Of a stretch of DNA of 64,000 nt, positions 52,261 through 60,631 are shown in pieces. A model generated the notes under the pieces. That model saw nothing but the letters and a program-made list of their open reading frames with translations. It did not search any database and was not told where the DNA came from. Source of the stretch: Streptomyces luomodiensis (GTDB lineage Bacteria > Actinomycetota > Actinomycetes > Streptomycetales > Streptomycetaceae); the NCBI RefSeq assembly GCF_031679605.1, contig NZ_CP117522.1, positions 9,114,001 to 9,178,000 on the forward strand, given 5' to 3'. Every line of letters starts with the position of its first letter. Position 1 is the stretch's first letter. The position numbers and the translations under genes are program-made.

Positions 52261-53330
52261 CCGACCGCGCCACCGAACCGGACGGGTCAGCGGCACCGCG
52301 GGGGAGCACACCCGCCGCGCCGGTGAGGCGTCCCGAAACGCTCCTGGTGATGGACGACAGAGCGCTCGGCATGCAGTTCTCGCCCCAGGAGATGGCCAGA
52401 CTCCGCGCGGCCGCCTCGGTGGCGGAACCCGTCGTGGTGCACGAGCTCACCTCGCCCGCGGCACGGCGCCGGCTCGCCGAGGCCGAGGTGCTCATCACCT
52501 CGTGGGGCTGCCCCCGCATCGAGCCGGAGGTCCTCCGCGCGGCGCCGAGACTGCGGGCGGTCCTGCACGCGGCGGGCTCGGTGCGCTCGCACATCACCGA
52601 CGCCGTCTTCGACCGGGGAATCCTGGTGACCACCGCGGCCGACGCCAACGCGGAACCGGTGGTCCACTTCACCCTCGCCGCCATCCTCTGGGCGTTCAAG
52701 AAGGCGCCCTTCCTCGCCAACGACGCCCGGCGGTTCCGCGACGACTGGGCCTACGTCGACGGGCGCGGCGAACTCAGCGGGGTCGGCCGGACGGTCGTCG
52801 TGGTGGGCTTCTCCCGCATCGGCAGCCGCCTGGTGAAGCTGCTGCGCGACCTGGACCTGGCGCGGGTCCTCGTCGTCGACCCGGTGGCCGACCCCGCCGC
52901 CATCCTCGCCGCGGGCGGTGAGCCCGCCACCCTCGCCGACGCCCTGCCCCAGGCCGACGTCCTCAGTCTGCACGCGCCCGCGCTGCCCGAGACCCGGCAC
53001 ATGATCGGCGCCGCGGAGCTCGCGGCACTGCCCCGGGACGCCGTACTCGTCAACACGGCCCGGGGCAGCCTGGTCGACACGGCCGCCCTCGAAGCCGCCT
53101 GCGGCGCCGGTCTGCACGCCATCCTCGACGTCACCGACCCGGAACCGCTGCCCGCCGACTCGCCGCTGTACACCCTGCCGAACGTGATGCTCACCCCGCA
53201 CATCGCGGGCTCGCTCGGCTCCGAGGCCCGCCGGATGAGCGCCCTGGCCCTCACCGAGCTGGAACGCTACGCGGCCGGCCTGCCGCCGCTCGCCCCGATC
53301 ACCCGGCACAGCCTGGCGGTGCAGGCATGA
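52257..53330 (+). CDS. D-2-hydroxyacid dehydrogenase
   Basis: 357 residues from a GTG that overlaps the permease stop. A non-conserved Ala/Pro-rich N-terminal tail of about 25 residues precedes the fold. The NAD-binding site reads VVVVGFSRIGSRLVK, the catalytic Arg is in VNTARGSL, the Glu/Asp in LDVTDPEP, and the His in TPHIAGS, so the catalytic set is complete. The GxG motif is GFSRIG, a little unusual. It probably oxidises or reduces a hydroxy acid derived from the imported sugar. Confidence 0.85.
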   Translation: MTDRATEPDGSAAPRGSTPAAPVRRPETLLVMDDRALGMQFSPQEMARLRAAASVAEPVVVHELTSPAARRRLAEAEVLITSWGCPRIEPEVLRAAPRLRAVLHAAGSVRSHITDAVFDRGILVTTAADANAEPVVHFTLAAILWAFKKAPFLANDARRFRDDWAYVDGRGELSGVGRTVVVVGFSRIGSRLVKLLRDLDLARVLVVDPVADPAAILAAGGEPATLADALPQADVLSLHAPALPETRHMIGAAELAALPRDAVLVNTARGSLVDTAALEAACGAGLHAILDVTDPEPLPADSPLYTLPNVMLTPHIAGSLGSEARRMSALALTELERYAAGLPPLAPITRHSLAVQA

Positions 53331-55363
53331 CCCCCACACCCCACAGCCCCACACCTGACAACCGCACACCCGGCAACGGCACACCCGACAGCGGCCGGCC
53401 GGAGGGCATCTCGCCGTACACCGGCTGGGAGCGGCGGCACTGGACCGCGTACGCCGACCGACTGCTCAGCGCGCTCGACGCCCACTGGTCCCCGGGCCGC
53501 GCCCGCATCCTGCCGCCGGGGCCGAACAGCTCCTACGGACCCGACTCCGACGGGCTGGAGGGCTATGCCCGGTCGCTGCTCATGGCAGGCTTCCGCATCG
53601 CCGGCGAGCGCGGAGCGGATCCCCACGGCCTTCTGGAGCGCTATGCGGCGGGCCTCGCCGCCGGCACCGATCCGCACCATCCGGAGGCCTGGCCCCGCCC
53701 CGACACACTCGACCAGGCCAAGGTCGAGGCGGCCTCGATCGCGCTGATCCTCCAACTGACCAAGCCGTGGCTGTGGGACCGCCTCGACGACCGGGTGCGG
53801 GAGGCGACCGTCGCATGGCTGTCCGCCGTCATCGGGCAGCCGTATCCGCCGATCAACTGGGTGTGGTTCCGCATCGTGGTGGAGTCCTTCCTGCGCGAGG
53901 CGGGCGGGCCGTGGTCGGCCACCGACATCGAGGCGGACCTGGCCGTGCACGCCTCGCTGCGCCGCGCCGACGGCTGGCTGTCCGACGGACAGGAGCGGGC
54001 CTACGACCACTACGCGGGCTGGGCCCTGCACACGTACCCGCTGTTGTGGACCGGCCTGTTCGACGTCACCGGCTCGCTCTGCGCCGAGCGTCTGAAGGCC
54101 ACCTGGGAGGGGGACCTCGCCCGGTATCTCGACGACGCGGTGCGGCTGGTGGGCGCCGACGGCTCCCCGCTCCTGCAAGGCCGCAGCCTGATCTACCGGT
54201 TCGCCGCCGCGGCGCCCTTCTGGGTCGGCGCGATCAGCGGCGCATCCCCCCTTCCGCCCGGTCTGACCCGGCGCGTGGCGAGCGGCATCGTGGACCACTT
54301 CGCCCGGCACGGGGTACCGGGCGGCGACGGACTGCTGACCATGGGCTGGCACCATCCCTGGCCCGGTATGCGCCAGTCCTACTCCGGACCCGGGTCACCG
54401 TACTGGGCGTCCAAGGGCATGCTCGGGCTCGCCCTGCCCGCCGACCACCCGGTCTGGACCGCCACCGAGGAGCCGCTGCCCCTGGAGGAGGACGACCAGG
54501 CGCGGATCGTCTCCGCACCCGGCTGGCTGGTGTCCGGGCGCCGGGCGGACGGCATCGTGACGGTGCTCAACCACGGCACCGACCACGCACGGCCGGGCAC
54601 CGCGCGCACCGACGCGCCGCTGTACGCACGGCTGGGCTACTCCACCGCGACGCTCCCCCCGCTGACCGGACCCACCCTCCGCGGCCCGGTCGACAACACC
54701 GTCGCCCTGCTGGACGAGGACGGCAGGGCGTCCCACCGCACCGGGTTCGACACCTCCCGCACCCTGGAGCTGCCCCACGGCGTGCCGGCGGCGGTGTCCT
54801 CCGGCCCGGTGCACTGGGTGGACAGCGCCGGCGACACCTCCCCCGATCACGGTTCGGGCCGCGCCGGCAATGTGACAGCGGGCCCCCGGGTGACCGTGGC
54901 GTCCGCCGTCCGCGACGGCACCGAGGTACGGCTGGTCCGCGTGGAGGGAGCACCCGGGCCCGGAGTCCGACTGCGCCTCGGCGGCTGGCCGGTGGCCGCC
55001 GACATCCGGCCCGGGACCGGCGCCTCCCGGGACACCGGGCCCGACGACCCGTACGCGGTGGCCACCACGGACCGCCTCACCTCCCGCCTGCGCGGTCTGA
55101 CCGGCTACCAGGACGCGGGCGTGCTCCTGGAACAGGACACCAGCCCCCTCGGCCGCTGGACCGCCATTCCATGGCTGGCGGCCGACCTCCCGGCTCCCGG
55201 GGCCGTACTGGCCGCCGCCGTGACCCTCAGCCGCGGCAGCGCCACCGAGCCACGCGCCGTGGAGATCCGCCCGGACGGTGACAACGGCCATGTCGCACAC
55301 ATCGTCTGGCACGACGGCGTCGAGACGGAATTCCCGATCCCTCAAGACCTGCTGCCCGGCTGA
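53327..55363 (+). CDS. DUF2264-domain protein
   Basis: 678 residues. After a low-complexity Pro/Thr/Asn-rich N-terminus (about 1-25) comes an alpha-helical region, about 35-390, of the DUF2264 type (PYTGWERRHWTAYADRLL, PPGPNSSYGPDSDGLEGYARSLLMAGFRIA, INWVWFRIVVESFLREAGGPW). The C-terminal part (about 400-670) is beta-rich. No signal peptide is seen, so it is cytoplasmic. Such domains look like (alpha/alpha)6-barrel glycoside hydrolases or lyases, but function is not established. Overlap with the dehydrogenase gene places it in the importer operon, so it probably degrades the imported saccharide. Confidence 0.82.
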   Translation: MTPTPHSPTPDNRTPGNGTPDSGRPEGISPYTGWERRHWTAYADRLLSALDAHWSPGRARILPPGPNSSYGPDSDGLEGYARSLLMAGFRIAGERGADPHGLLERYAAGLAAGTDPHHPEAWPRPDTLDQAKVEAASIALILQLTKPWLWDRLDDRVREATVAWLSAVIGQPYPPINWVWFRIVVESFLREAGGPWSATDIEADLAVHASLRRADGWLSDGQERAYDHYAGWALHTYPLLWTGLFDVTGSLCAERLKATWEGDLARYLDDAVRLVGADGSPLLQGRSLIYRFAAAAPFWVGAISGASPLPPGLTRRVASGIVDHFARHGVPGGDGLLTMGWHHPWPGMRQSYSGPGSPYWASKGMLGLALPADHPVWTATEEPLPLEEDDQARIVSAPGWLVSGRRADGIVTVLNHGTDHARPGTARTDAPLYARLGYSTATLPPLTGPTLRGPVDNTVALLDEDGRASHRTGFDTSRTLELPHGVPAAVSSGPVHWVDSAGDTSPDHGSGRAGNVTAGPRVTVASAVRDGTEVRLVRVEGAPGPGVRLRLGGWPVAADIRPGTGASRDTGPDDPYAVATTDRLTSRLRGLTGYQDAGVLLEQDTSPLGRWTAIPWLAADLPAPGAVLAAAVTLSRGSATEPRAVEIRPDGDNGHVAHIVWHDGVETEFPIPQDLLPG

Positions 55364-55446
55364 CCGGAAGTCGTGCGATCGAGATCGAACCACTGCTTTA
55401 ATTGGGTAGCTGATCTTGAGTCACCGCCCTCGGAAAGGCCACCCTG

Positions 55447-55818
55447 ATGTCACCCGTCCTCCGCCAGGTCCCGGCCGTCGCCCGTTCCCAGGTCCCGTTC
55501 GAGGCCGCCGACGCCGGCGTACTCCGCGTCATATCGGATCGCCGCACCCCGGTGTTCGCCACCGTGCACGCGAGTGGGCGCCGCCGGTACGGCTACTGGC
55601 AGCCGTACGACTCCGTCACCAACAGGGGAGGCTGCTATGTGGCGCTGCCGACCACGGTGTGCGACCGGCTGCACGCGCTGGGTCTGATCACGCTGGGGGA
55701 GCCCCTGGTGGATCCGGCGAAGACCACCTACCGCGTGTGGCCCACCCGTACCCCGGCCACGCCGGTACGCATCCCCGTGGCTCCGGTGCGCCCGGCGGCG
55801 CAGACGCTGGCCGCATGA
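55447..55818 (+). CDS. Small hypothetical protein
   Basis: 123 residues, likely cytoplasmic, with no domain I recognise. It has a compact centre (RTPVFATVHASGRRRYGYW, YVALPTTVCDRLHALGLI) and a Pro/Ala/Val-rich C-terminal tail. GGAAAGG lies about 9 bp upstream of the ATG, and codon use is typical of the region. It follows the DUF2264 gene by 83 bp but may have its own promoter. I cannot infer a function. Confidence 0.6.
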   Translation: MSPVLRQVPAVARSQVPFEAADAGVLRVISDRRTPVFATVHASGRRRYGYWQPYDSVTNRGGCYVALPTTVCDRLHALGLITLGEPLVDPAKTTYRVWPTRTPATPVRIPVAPVRPAAQTLAA

Positions 55819-55856
55819 GCCGGGTTCCGGCCGGGCCGTGCGGAGCTCGCGGCGGG

Positions 55857-56246
55857 TCAGCCGTGCAGTGAGCGGTAGGCCCGCACGGCTCCGGGGTGCA
55901 GGGGGACGCGGCCGGTGCCGATGAGGCTGCGGACGTCGAGGAACTGGGTGCCGGCCACATCCTCGGGGACGAGGGCGCCGGCTCGTTGGATCAGCAGGCG
56001 GGTGAGTGCGTCGGCCACCGCCGGCGACAGGTCGGGGCGGCAGACGAGGAGGTTCGACACTCCGATGGTGGCGATGCCGCCCGCGCCCCGGTAGGCGCCC
56101 TGGGGCATGGTGACGTGTTCCAGCCCTGCCGCGGCCAGCCCTTGGGGTGCGCCGAGGCGGGGGAGCAGCTGGGCCAGGGGCAGGAACCGCAGTCCCGGGC
56201 GTTCGGTGAGCCCCGACAGGACCGGGATGGGCGCGCCGCCGGAAAC
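55857..56246 (-). pseudogene. Truncated TAXI-family TRAP transporter solute-binding protein
   Basis: About 130 codons remain of the C-terminal half of a TAXI-type receptor: SGGAPIPVLSGLTERPGL, the MPQGAYRG motif, SNLLVCRPDLSPAVADALTRLL and the terminal LHPGAVRAYRSLHG. The start of the gene and its signal peptide are missing, and no TRAP membrane gene follows. The MHS transporter gene begins on the other strand 105 bp beyond the break. It is a decayed fragment. Confidence 0.7.
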
Positions 56247-56263
56247 CGGCCTTCTCGCCGGTG

Positions 56264-56321
56264 GCCAGGCGCAGTACGCCTGGCGCGTAGCGCTGCGCCC
56301 TCTGGAGAGTTTGGCGCAGCG
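56264..56321. promoter_or_regulatory. Two inverted repeats before the MHS transporter gene
   Basis: GCCAGGCG-CAGTA-CGCCTGGC (56264-56284) has perfect 8-bp arms. CGCTGCGCC-N13-GGCGCAGCG (56291-56321) has perfect 9-bp arms. They lie 31-88 bp before the transporter start and could be operators or leader hairpins. Confidence 0.45.
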
Positions 56322-56351
56322 TAACTGCCGTGCCCGGAAACGGGGAGAATC

Positions 56352-57698
56352 GTGATCATGACAGCTTTCAGAAATGGGCCTGCGCCCCAGGGTGGGTCGG
56401 CCTCCGCTCCTGGCGAGGGGACTCATGCGGGTGCTGTGACCCCTCCGGCGCGTCCTGTACGGCAGCTGATCGCCGCCTCGATCGGCAATGCGGTCGAATG
56501 GTATGACTGGTACGCATATACCTTCCTTGCCACGTACATCGCCGCGCAGATCTTCCCCAAGGGCGCGGCGAATTCGCTGGTGCCGCTGCTGTCGACGTTC
56601 GCCGTCTTCGCGGTGGGATTCTTCATGCGACCCGTTGGCGGGCTGCTCATGGGCGCGGTCGCTGACCGGCGCGGGCGCCGTGCGGCGCTGACGGTGACCA
56701 TTCTGCTGATGGGCGGCAGCAGCCTGCTGGTGGGGCTGACGCCGACGTACGCCGCCGCCGGCGTCCTCGCGCCGATCGTCCTCGTCCTGGCCCGGCTGCT
56801 GCAGGGGCTGTCGGTGGGCGGGGAGTTCGCCGCGTCGACCACATTCCTTGTGGAGTCGGCCGGGCCCGGCCGGCGGGGGCTGTTCTCCAGCTTCCAGTAT
56901 GTGTCGACGACCATCGGGCAGCTCGTCGCGTCCGGAGTCGCGGCGCTGCTCGTGGCGAATCTCGCGCCCGCCACCATGGAAGGCTGGGGTTGGCGAGTCC
57001 CGTTCGTGTTGGGCGCGTTGCTGAGCCTGGTGGGCTTCTGGGTCCGGCGCGACGCGGACGAGACGCGAAGTGAAGAGCAGGCGAAGGCGCCCCGCCCCGG
57101 CCTCTTCGAGGCGCTGCGCCGCCATCCGCGCGAGTCGCTGCTGATCTGCGGAATCACCGCGGGCGGCACGCTCGCGTACTACACGTGGACGTCGTATCTG
57201 CCGACGTACGCCGAGCTGAACGCCGGGGTGGACAAGGCGGACGCGCTGCTGGCGGGCACCCTGTCGCTGACGTTCTTCGCGGTGCTCCAGCCCGTCGCGG
57301 GCATGGTGTCCGACCGCTTCGGGCGCAAGCCGCTGCTGCTGATGTTCGGGATCGGCTTCGCGCTGCTGAGCGTGCCGCTGCTGCGCGCGCTCAACGACTC
57401 CTTCGTCACGCTGCTGCTCGTGCAGTGCGCGGGCATGGTCCTGCTGAGCGGCTTCACGGCCATCTCGGCGGCCGTGAACGCGGAGACGTTCCCGGCGCGG
57501 GTGCGTGCCGCGGGAATCGGGTTCCCCTACTCGCTCACCGTCGCCCTCTTCGGCGGCACGGCGCCCTACATCGGCACGCTGTTCAAGGACATGGGGCAGG
57601 CCGGCCTCTTCCCCGTCTACGTGGCCGTGCTGTGCCTGGTCTCCTCCGCCGTCTATCTTCGACTCCCCGAGACCGCCCACCGCCCACTGGAGCGGTGA
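56352..57698 (+). CDS. MHS-family MFS metabolite:proton symporter
   Basis: 448 residues with 12-TM topology. The opening RQLIAASIGNAVEWYDWYAYTFLA is the hallmark of the MHS group (proline/betaine, citrate, shikimate and dicarboxylate symporters), and the loop motif GAVADRRGRRAAL and the RLLQGLSVGGEF segment also fit. The GTG at 56352 has GGGGAG 4 bp upstream; an ATG 6 bp later is an alternative. It imports a small organic acid or osmolyte, identity unknown. It sits next to a dead TRAP receptor fragment, in a region with other decayed genes. Confidence 0.85.
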   Translation: MIMTAFRNGPAPQGGSASAPGEGTHAGAVTPPARPVRQLIAASIGNAVEWYDWYAYTFLATYIAAQIFPKGAANSLVPLLSTFAVFAVGFFMRPVGGLLMGAVADRRGRRAALTVTILLMGGSSLLVGLTPTYAAAGVLAPIVLVLARLLQGLSVGGEFAASTTFLVESAGPGRRGLFSSFQYVSTTIGQLVASGVAALLVANLAPATMEGWGWRVPFVLGALLSLVGFWVRRDADETRSEEQAKAPRPGLFEALRRHPRESLLICGITAGGTLAYYTWTSYLPTYAELNAGVDKADALLAGTLSLTFFAVLQPVAGMVSDRFGRKPLLLMFGIGFALLSVPLLRALNDSFVTLLLVQCAGMVLLSGFTAISAAVNAETFPARVRAAGIGFPYSLTVALFGGTAPYIGTLFKDMGQAGLFPVYVAVLCLVSSAVYLRLPETAHRPLER

Positions 57699-57924
57699 GG
57701 GCCAGGAAATGGCCAGCGGTCAGGAAGACCCCCCTGGGGCGCGCCCTTTAGCAGGTGCGCCGGGGCGGGAGGCAGGCCGATGATCGCCTGACATGCGGAG
57801 CGCCCGGCGCCAGTATCTCCGGGCGTCCGCAGCGGGAATGGGCGTGAGCCAAGCGGAGCTCCGCACTGCTCGGTGAGTTGGGAACTGCTATCGATAGACG
57901 ATGCTTCACGAGCTGACATAACGG

Positions 57925-58079
57925 TGCCTGGCCACGCTTCGGCCGCCAGCGCGTCGTCCTGATGCATCCGGCCCACGGTCAAGGCATCGTCCTGGGGGCT
58001 TCCGAAGGGCGGGTGCCCCGTCAGCATCTCGTACAGGACGCAGCCCACGGAGTACAGGTCGCTGCTCCCGCTGCTGTAG
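57925..58079 (-). pseudogene. Ser/Thr protein kinase fragment
   Basis: About 50 codons read as part of a Hanks-type kinase catalytic domain: SSDLYSVGCVLYEMLTGHPPFGSP, followed by a helix with GRMHQDDAL. This matches the region after the activation loop (subdomain IX). Both sides are lost. Bases 57699-57924 before it hold no recognisable gene. Confidence 0.6.
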
Positions 58080-58084
58080 TGCGG

Positions 58085-58582
58085 TGGTCAGGGTCGCGAC
58101 GGCCTCATTGCGCGCTTGGTCGCCCTGCTCGCGCACATGCCTCTTGCGCAGGGGAATGCCGAAGACCTCCCATAGGACCCACCCGATCACGGCGAGGATG
58201 AGGAGGAGGAACACCCCCCGCCCTGCGCCGTCGACGAACGGCGCACAGCGTCGCATCACCGGCAGACACACTCCGGCCATCAGCGCGCTGAGCACCATGG
58301 ACGTACTGATGAATCCGGCGAGCCGGGCCCAGCTCGGCGAGGGGGTGAAGAAGAGACAGCCCACCGCGAAGGACACGAGGGTCGACACCCACGGGATGCC
58401 GTGCTTGTTGATCTTCTGGAAGGCCCGGGGGAGCAGCCGTGCACACTCAGCCAGAAGCCGACACGGGCGGTCACGCCGAGGAAGATGTAGCCGGCGGCCC
58501 CTGGCGAGATCACCGCGTCGATCAGCAGTACCGAGGCGAATGCTCCCAGCGCGGCGAAGGAGGAAGCGCGCAGCCCGTGCAA
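58085..58582 (-). pseudogene. Frameshifted, truncated APC-family amino acid permease
   Basis: Two minus-strand frames together give a permease fragment. The first (58582 to about 58445) reads ALGAFASVLLIDAVISPGAAG and FLGVTARVGFWLSV. The second (about 58440 to 58085) reads LLPRAFQKINKHGIPWVS, FAVGCLFFTPSPSW and LAVIGWVLWEVFGI. A frameshift lies near 58440, and the first part of the protein is missing. The fragment abuts a kinase fragment on one side and an SDR fragment on the other. Confidence 0.65.
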
Positions 58583-58602
58583 CAGTGGCCCGTCGGCCCT
58601 GT

Positions 58603-58841
58603 GAACCCCTCGTCGAGGTGAGCCTCGACAACTGGCAGCGAAGGATCGACACCAATCTCACCGGTGCCTTCGTCGTGGGCCGGCGGGTCGCCCGCCGGAT
58701 GCTGCCGCGCCACGCCGGAAAGATCATCAACGTCTGCTCTGTGCAGACTGACCTGGCCCGCCCGACCATCGGCGCCTACACGGCCGCCAAGGGGACCCTG
58801 CGCAACCTCACCCGGGCCATGACAGCCGAATGGGCGGGCGA
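58603..58841 (+). pseudogene. Short-chain dehydrogenase fragment (gluconate 5-dehydrogenase-like)
   Basis: About 80 codons read as the middle of an SDR: DNWQRRIDTNLTGAFVVGR, KIINVCSVQTDLARPTI, and YTAAKGTL with the catalytic Tyr and Lys. The Rossmann start and the C-terminus are missing. The right end meets the IS481 remnant at about 58842. Confidence 0.65.
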
Positions 58842-59441
58842 GAGGGCTTCGCTGTAGGCGAGGCGGGCGTGATCGTCGACGGCGGTGCGGATGAAGCTGT
58901 AGCCGATCACTGGACTGCCGCCTTTGCGCGCGCTGGTCGTGGCTTGCCGGTTGGCACCGGCCTGTTGCCGGGGCATGATTCGATGCCCGCCGCCGTCCGG
59001 GATGTTGCCGAGCTTCTTGATGTCGACGTGGACCAGTTCGCCGGGTCGTGATCGCTCGTAGCGGCGGATGACCTGGCCGGTGGGTCGGTCCATCCACCGC
59101 AGACGGTTCAGACTATGCCGGGTCAGGACGCGGTGGACAGTCGAGGCGGGCAGTCCCAGGATCGGGCCGATCCTGGCCGGGCCGAGCTTTCGCTCACGCC
59201 GCAGGTCGCAGATGCGAGCCTCGACATCGGCCGGGGTGCGGTGGGGAGTTGTGTGTGGCGTGCTGGGGCGGTCGTACAAGCCGGCGTCGCTTTCGGCTCG
59301 CCAGCGGCGGACCCATTTGTGGGCCGTGGTGCGGGAGATACCCATTTCGTCGGCCACGTGGGCGACGGGCCTGCCGGCCTGGACCCGGTCGACGAGGAGC
59401 CTGCGGCCGTGGACGGTCAGCCGGACATGGGGATGGGACAC
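58842..59441 (-). pseudogene. IS481-family transposase, 3' truncated
   Basis: From a GTG at 59441 about 200 codons are intact: the N-terminal helix-turn-helix (VADEMGISRTTAHKWVRRW), a second HTH (LGLPASTVHRVLTRHSLNRL) and the start of the DDE integrase core (RPGELVHVDIKKLG, then IRTAVDDHARLAYSEAL). The sequence stops there, before the second catalytic Asp-Asn-Gly region and the Glu. The cut abuts the SDR fragment. No terminal repeat is identified with confidence at the other end (about 59450-59510). Confidence 0.72.
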
Positions 59442-59514
59442 GGCGACCTCTGCAGTGGTGGGGAGCGACGGTAGCCACCGACAAGCTGGCGTATCGGGCA
59501 GGATCGGCGGCAGG

Positions 59515-60585
59515 TCACCGTCGGTCGCGCTGGGGCAGCAGGTACGCGGCGCCGCACGATTCGGCGAGGGTGGGGCCGAAGAGGGCGGCCGGGGTGTATG
59601 CGCCAGGTCGGCCCTCACCGGCCAGCAGCCGCCGGGCGATCTCTGCGGCCACTGCTCCGGTGTACTCCTGCGCGTCGCCCAGGCGCAGCCAGCCCTCTCG
59701 GGTCTCGCCGTCCGTCCAGGTCACGACGGCGTGCCCCCAGGAGTGATCGCGCGGACGCTCCTTCGCTTTGACGCGTACCCGGGCGAGGTGGCGGGTGGTG
59801 AACGAGCGCAGCCGCTCCCACCGCATGAGGGTGCTCAGGGCGGGCATCATCGCCCGGAGCAGGGGGGAGGACGGCGCCTCGCTGGTCGCCGAAAGTACAT
59901 GGCGGGCCCCGCTCGCTCGGTGAGCCGCGAGCAGTTCGCCCGACGGCATACTCGCGGTGGTGACCTGCGAGCCGTCCGGCAGGGTGAGGCGCAGCGCGTC
60001 GCTGAATATCCGGGCGGGTGCCAGGCGGCCGTCGGTGATCCGACGGCCGTGGAGGCTGCCCAGGAGAGTGCCGATCAAGGCTTCGCCGGCGGTGCCTTCC
60101 TCCATCGCGATTGAGGGCACCATGTCGACACGGACCCGAAGCGGCGCGGGACGGCCCTCGCACAGCTTCGCCACGACGCTCTCGGTGGCGGTCACGCCGA
60201 ACCCGGCACCGGTGACCAGCGTATGGCCCGCCCGGGTGGCCGCGTCGTGCATCTCGTTCGCGGCCAGGAGCGCCGCGACATCGTTCGCCAGGTCGATGTA
60301 GTGGCTGCCGGCGGCGCGGCAGGCGTCGATGATCTCAGGGGCCGTGGTGGTGAACGGTCCGACCGTGTTGATGACCACGGCGGGGCGTTGCTGCCGGATT
60401 TCCACGGCGGCGGCCGCAAGGGAAGGGGCCAGCAGTGTTTCGCTGCCGGTCTGCTGTGCCGCGGTGTGCAGGCGGCTCGTGTCCCGGCCGACGAGGACGG
60501 CTGTCAGGCCGAGCCGGGCGAGTTGTGCTGCGATGGTGCGGCCGCTGCGCCCGGTGCCGCCGAGCACCCAAATCTGTGCGGTCAT
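59515..60585 (-). CDS. Saccharopine dehydrogenase-like NAD(P) oxidoreductase
   Basis: 356 residues. The N-terminal Rossmann motif is WVLGGTGRSGRTIAAQLARLG, followed by LVGRDTSRL. The VVINTVGPFTTTAPEIIDAC segment and HYIDLANDV are typical of the saccharopine dehydrogenase-like group of short reductases. The ATG at 60585 has AGGAG 9 bp upstream. It follows the MDR gene on the same strand by 46 bp, so both may share the TetR-controlled transcript that starts near 61570. The substrate is unknown. Confidence 0.82.
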   Translation of the reverse strand: MTAQIWVLGGTGRSGRTIAAQLARLGLTAVLVGRDTSRLHTAAQQTGSETLLAPSLAAAAVEIRQQRPAVVINTVGPFTTTAPEIIDACRAAGSHYIDLANDVAALLAANEMHDAATRAGHTLVTGAGFGVTATESVVAKLCEGRPAPLRVRVDMVPSIAMEEGTAGEALIGTLLGSLHGRRITDGRLAPARIFSDALRLTLPDGSQVTTASMPSGELLAAHRASGARHVLSATSEAPSSPLLRAMMPALSTLMRWERLRSFTTRHLARVRVKAKERPRDHSWGHAVVTWTDGETREGWLRLGDAQEYTGAVAAEIARRLLAGEGRPGAYTPAALFGPTLAESCGAAYLLPQRDRR

Positions 60586-60631
60586 TCGAAGCAGCTCCTG
60601 TAGTGGGGTGGAGGGTCGGGCGGATGTGAGG

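Noticed and set aside
59442..59514. Terminal inverted repeat of the IS481 remnant
   Set aside because: The opposite end of the element is deleted, so no partner exists to define a repeat, and the sequence does not show a terminus that I can recognise.
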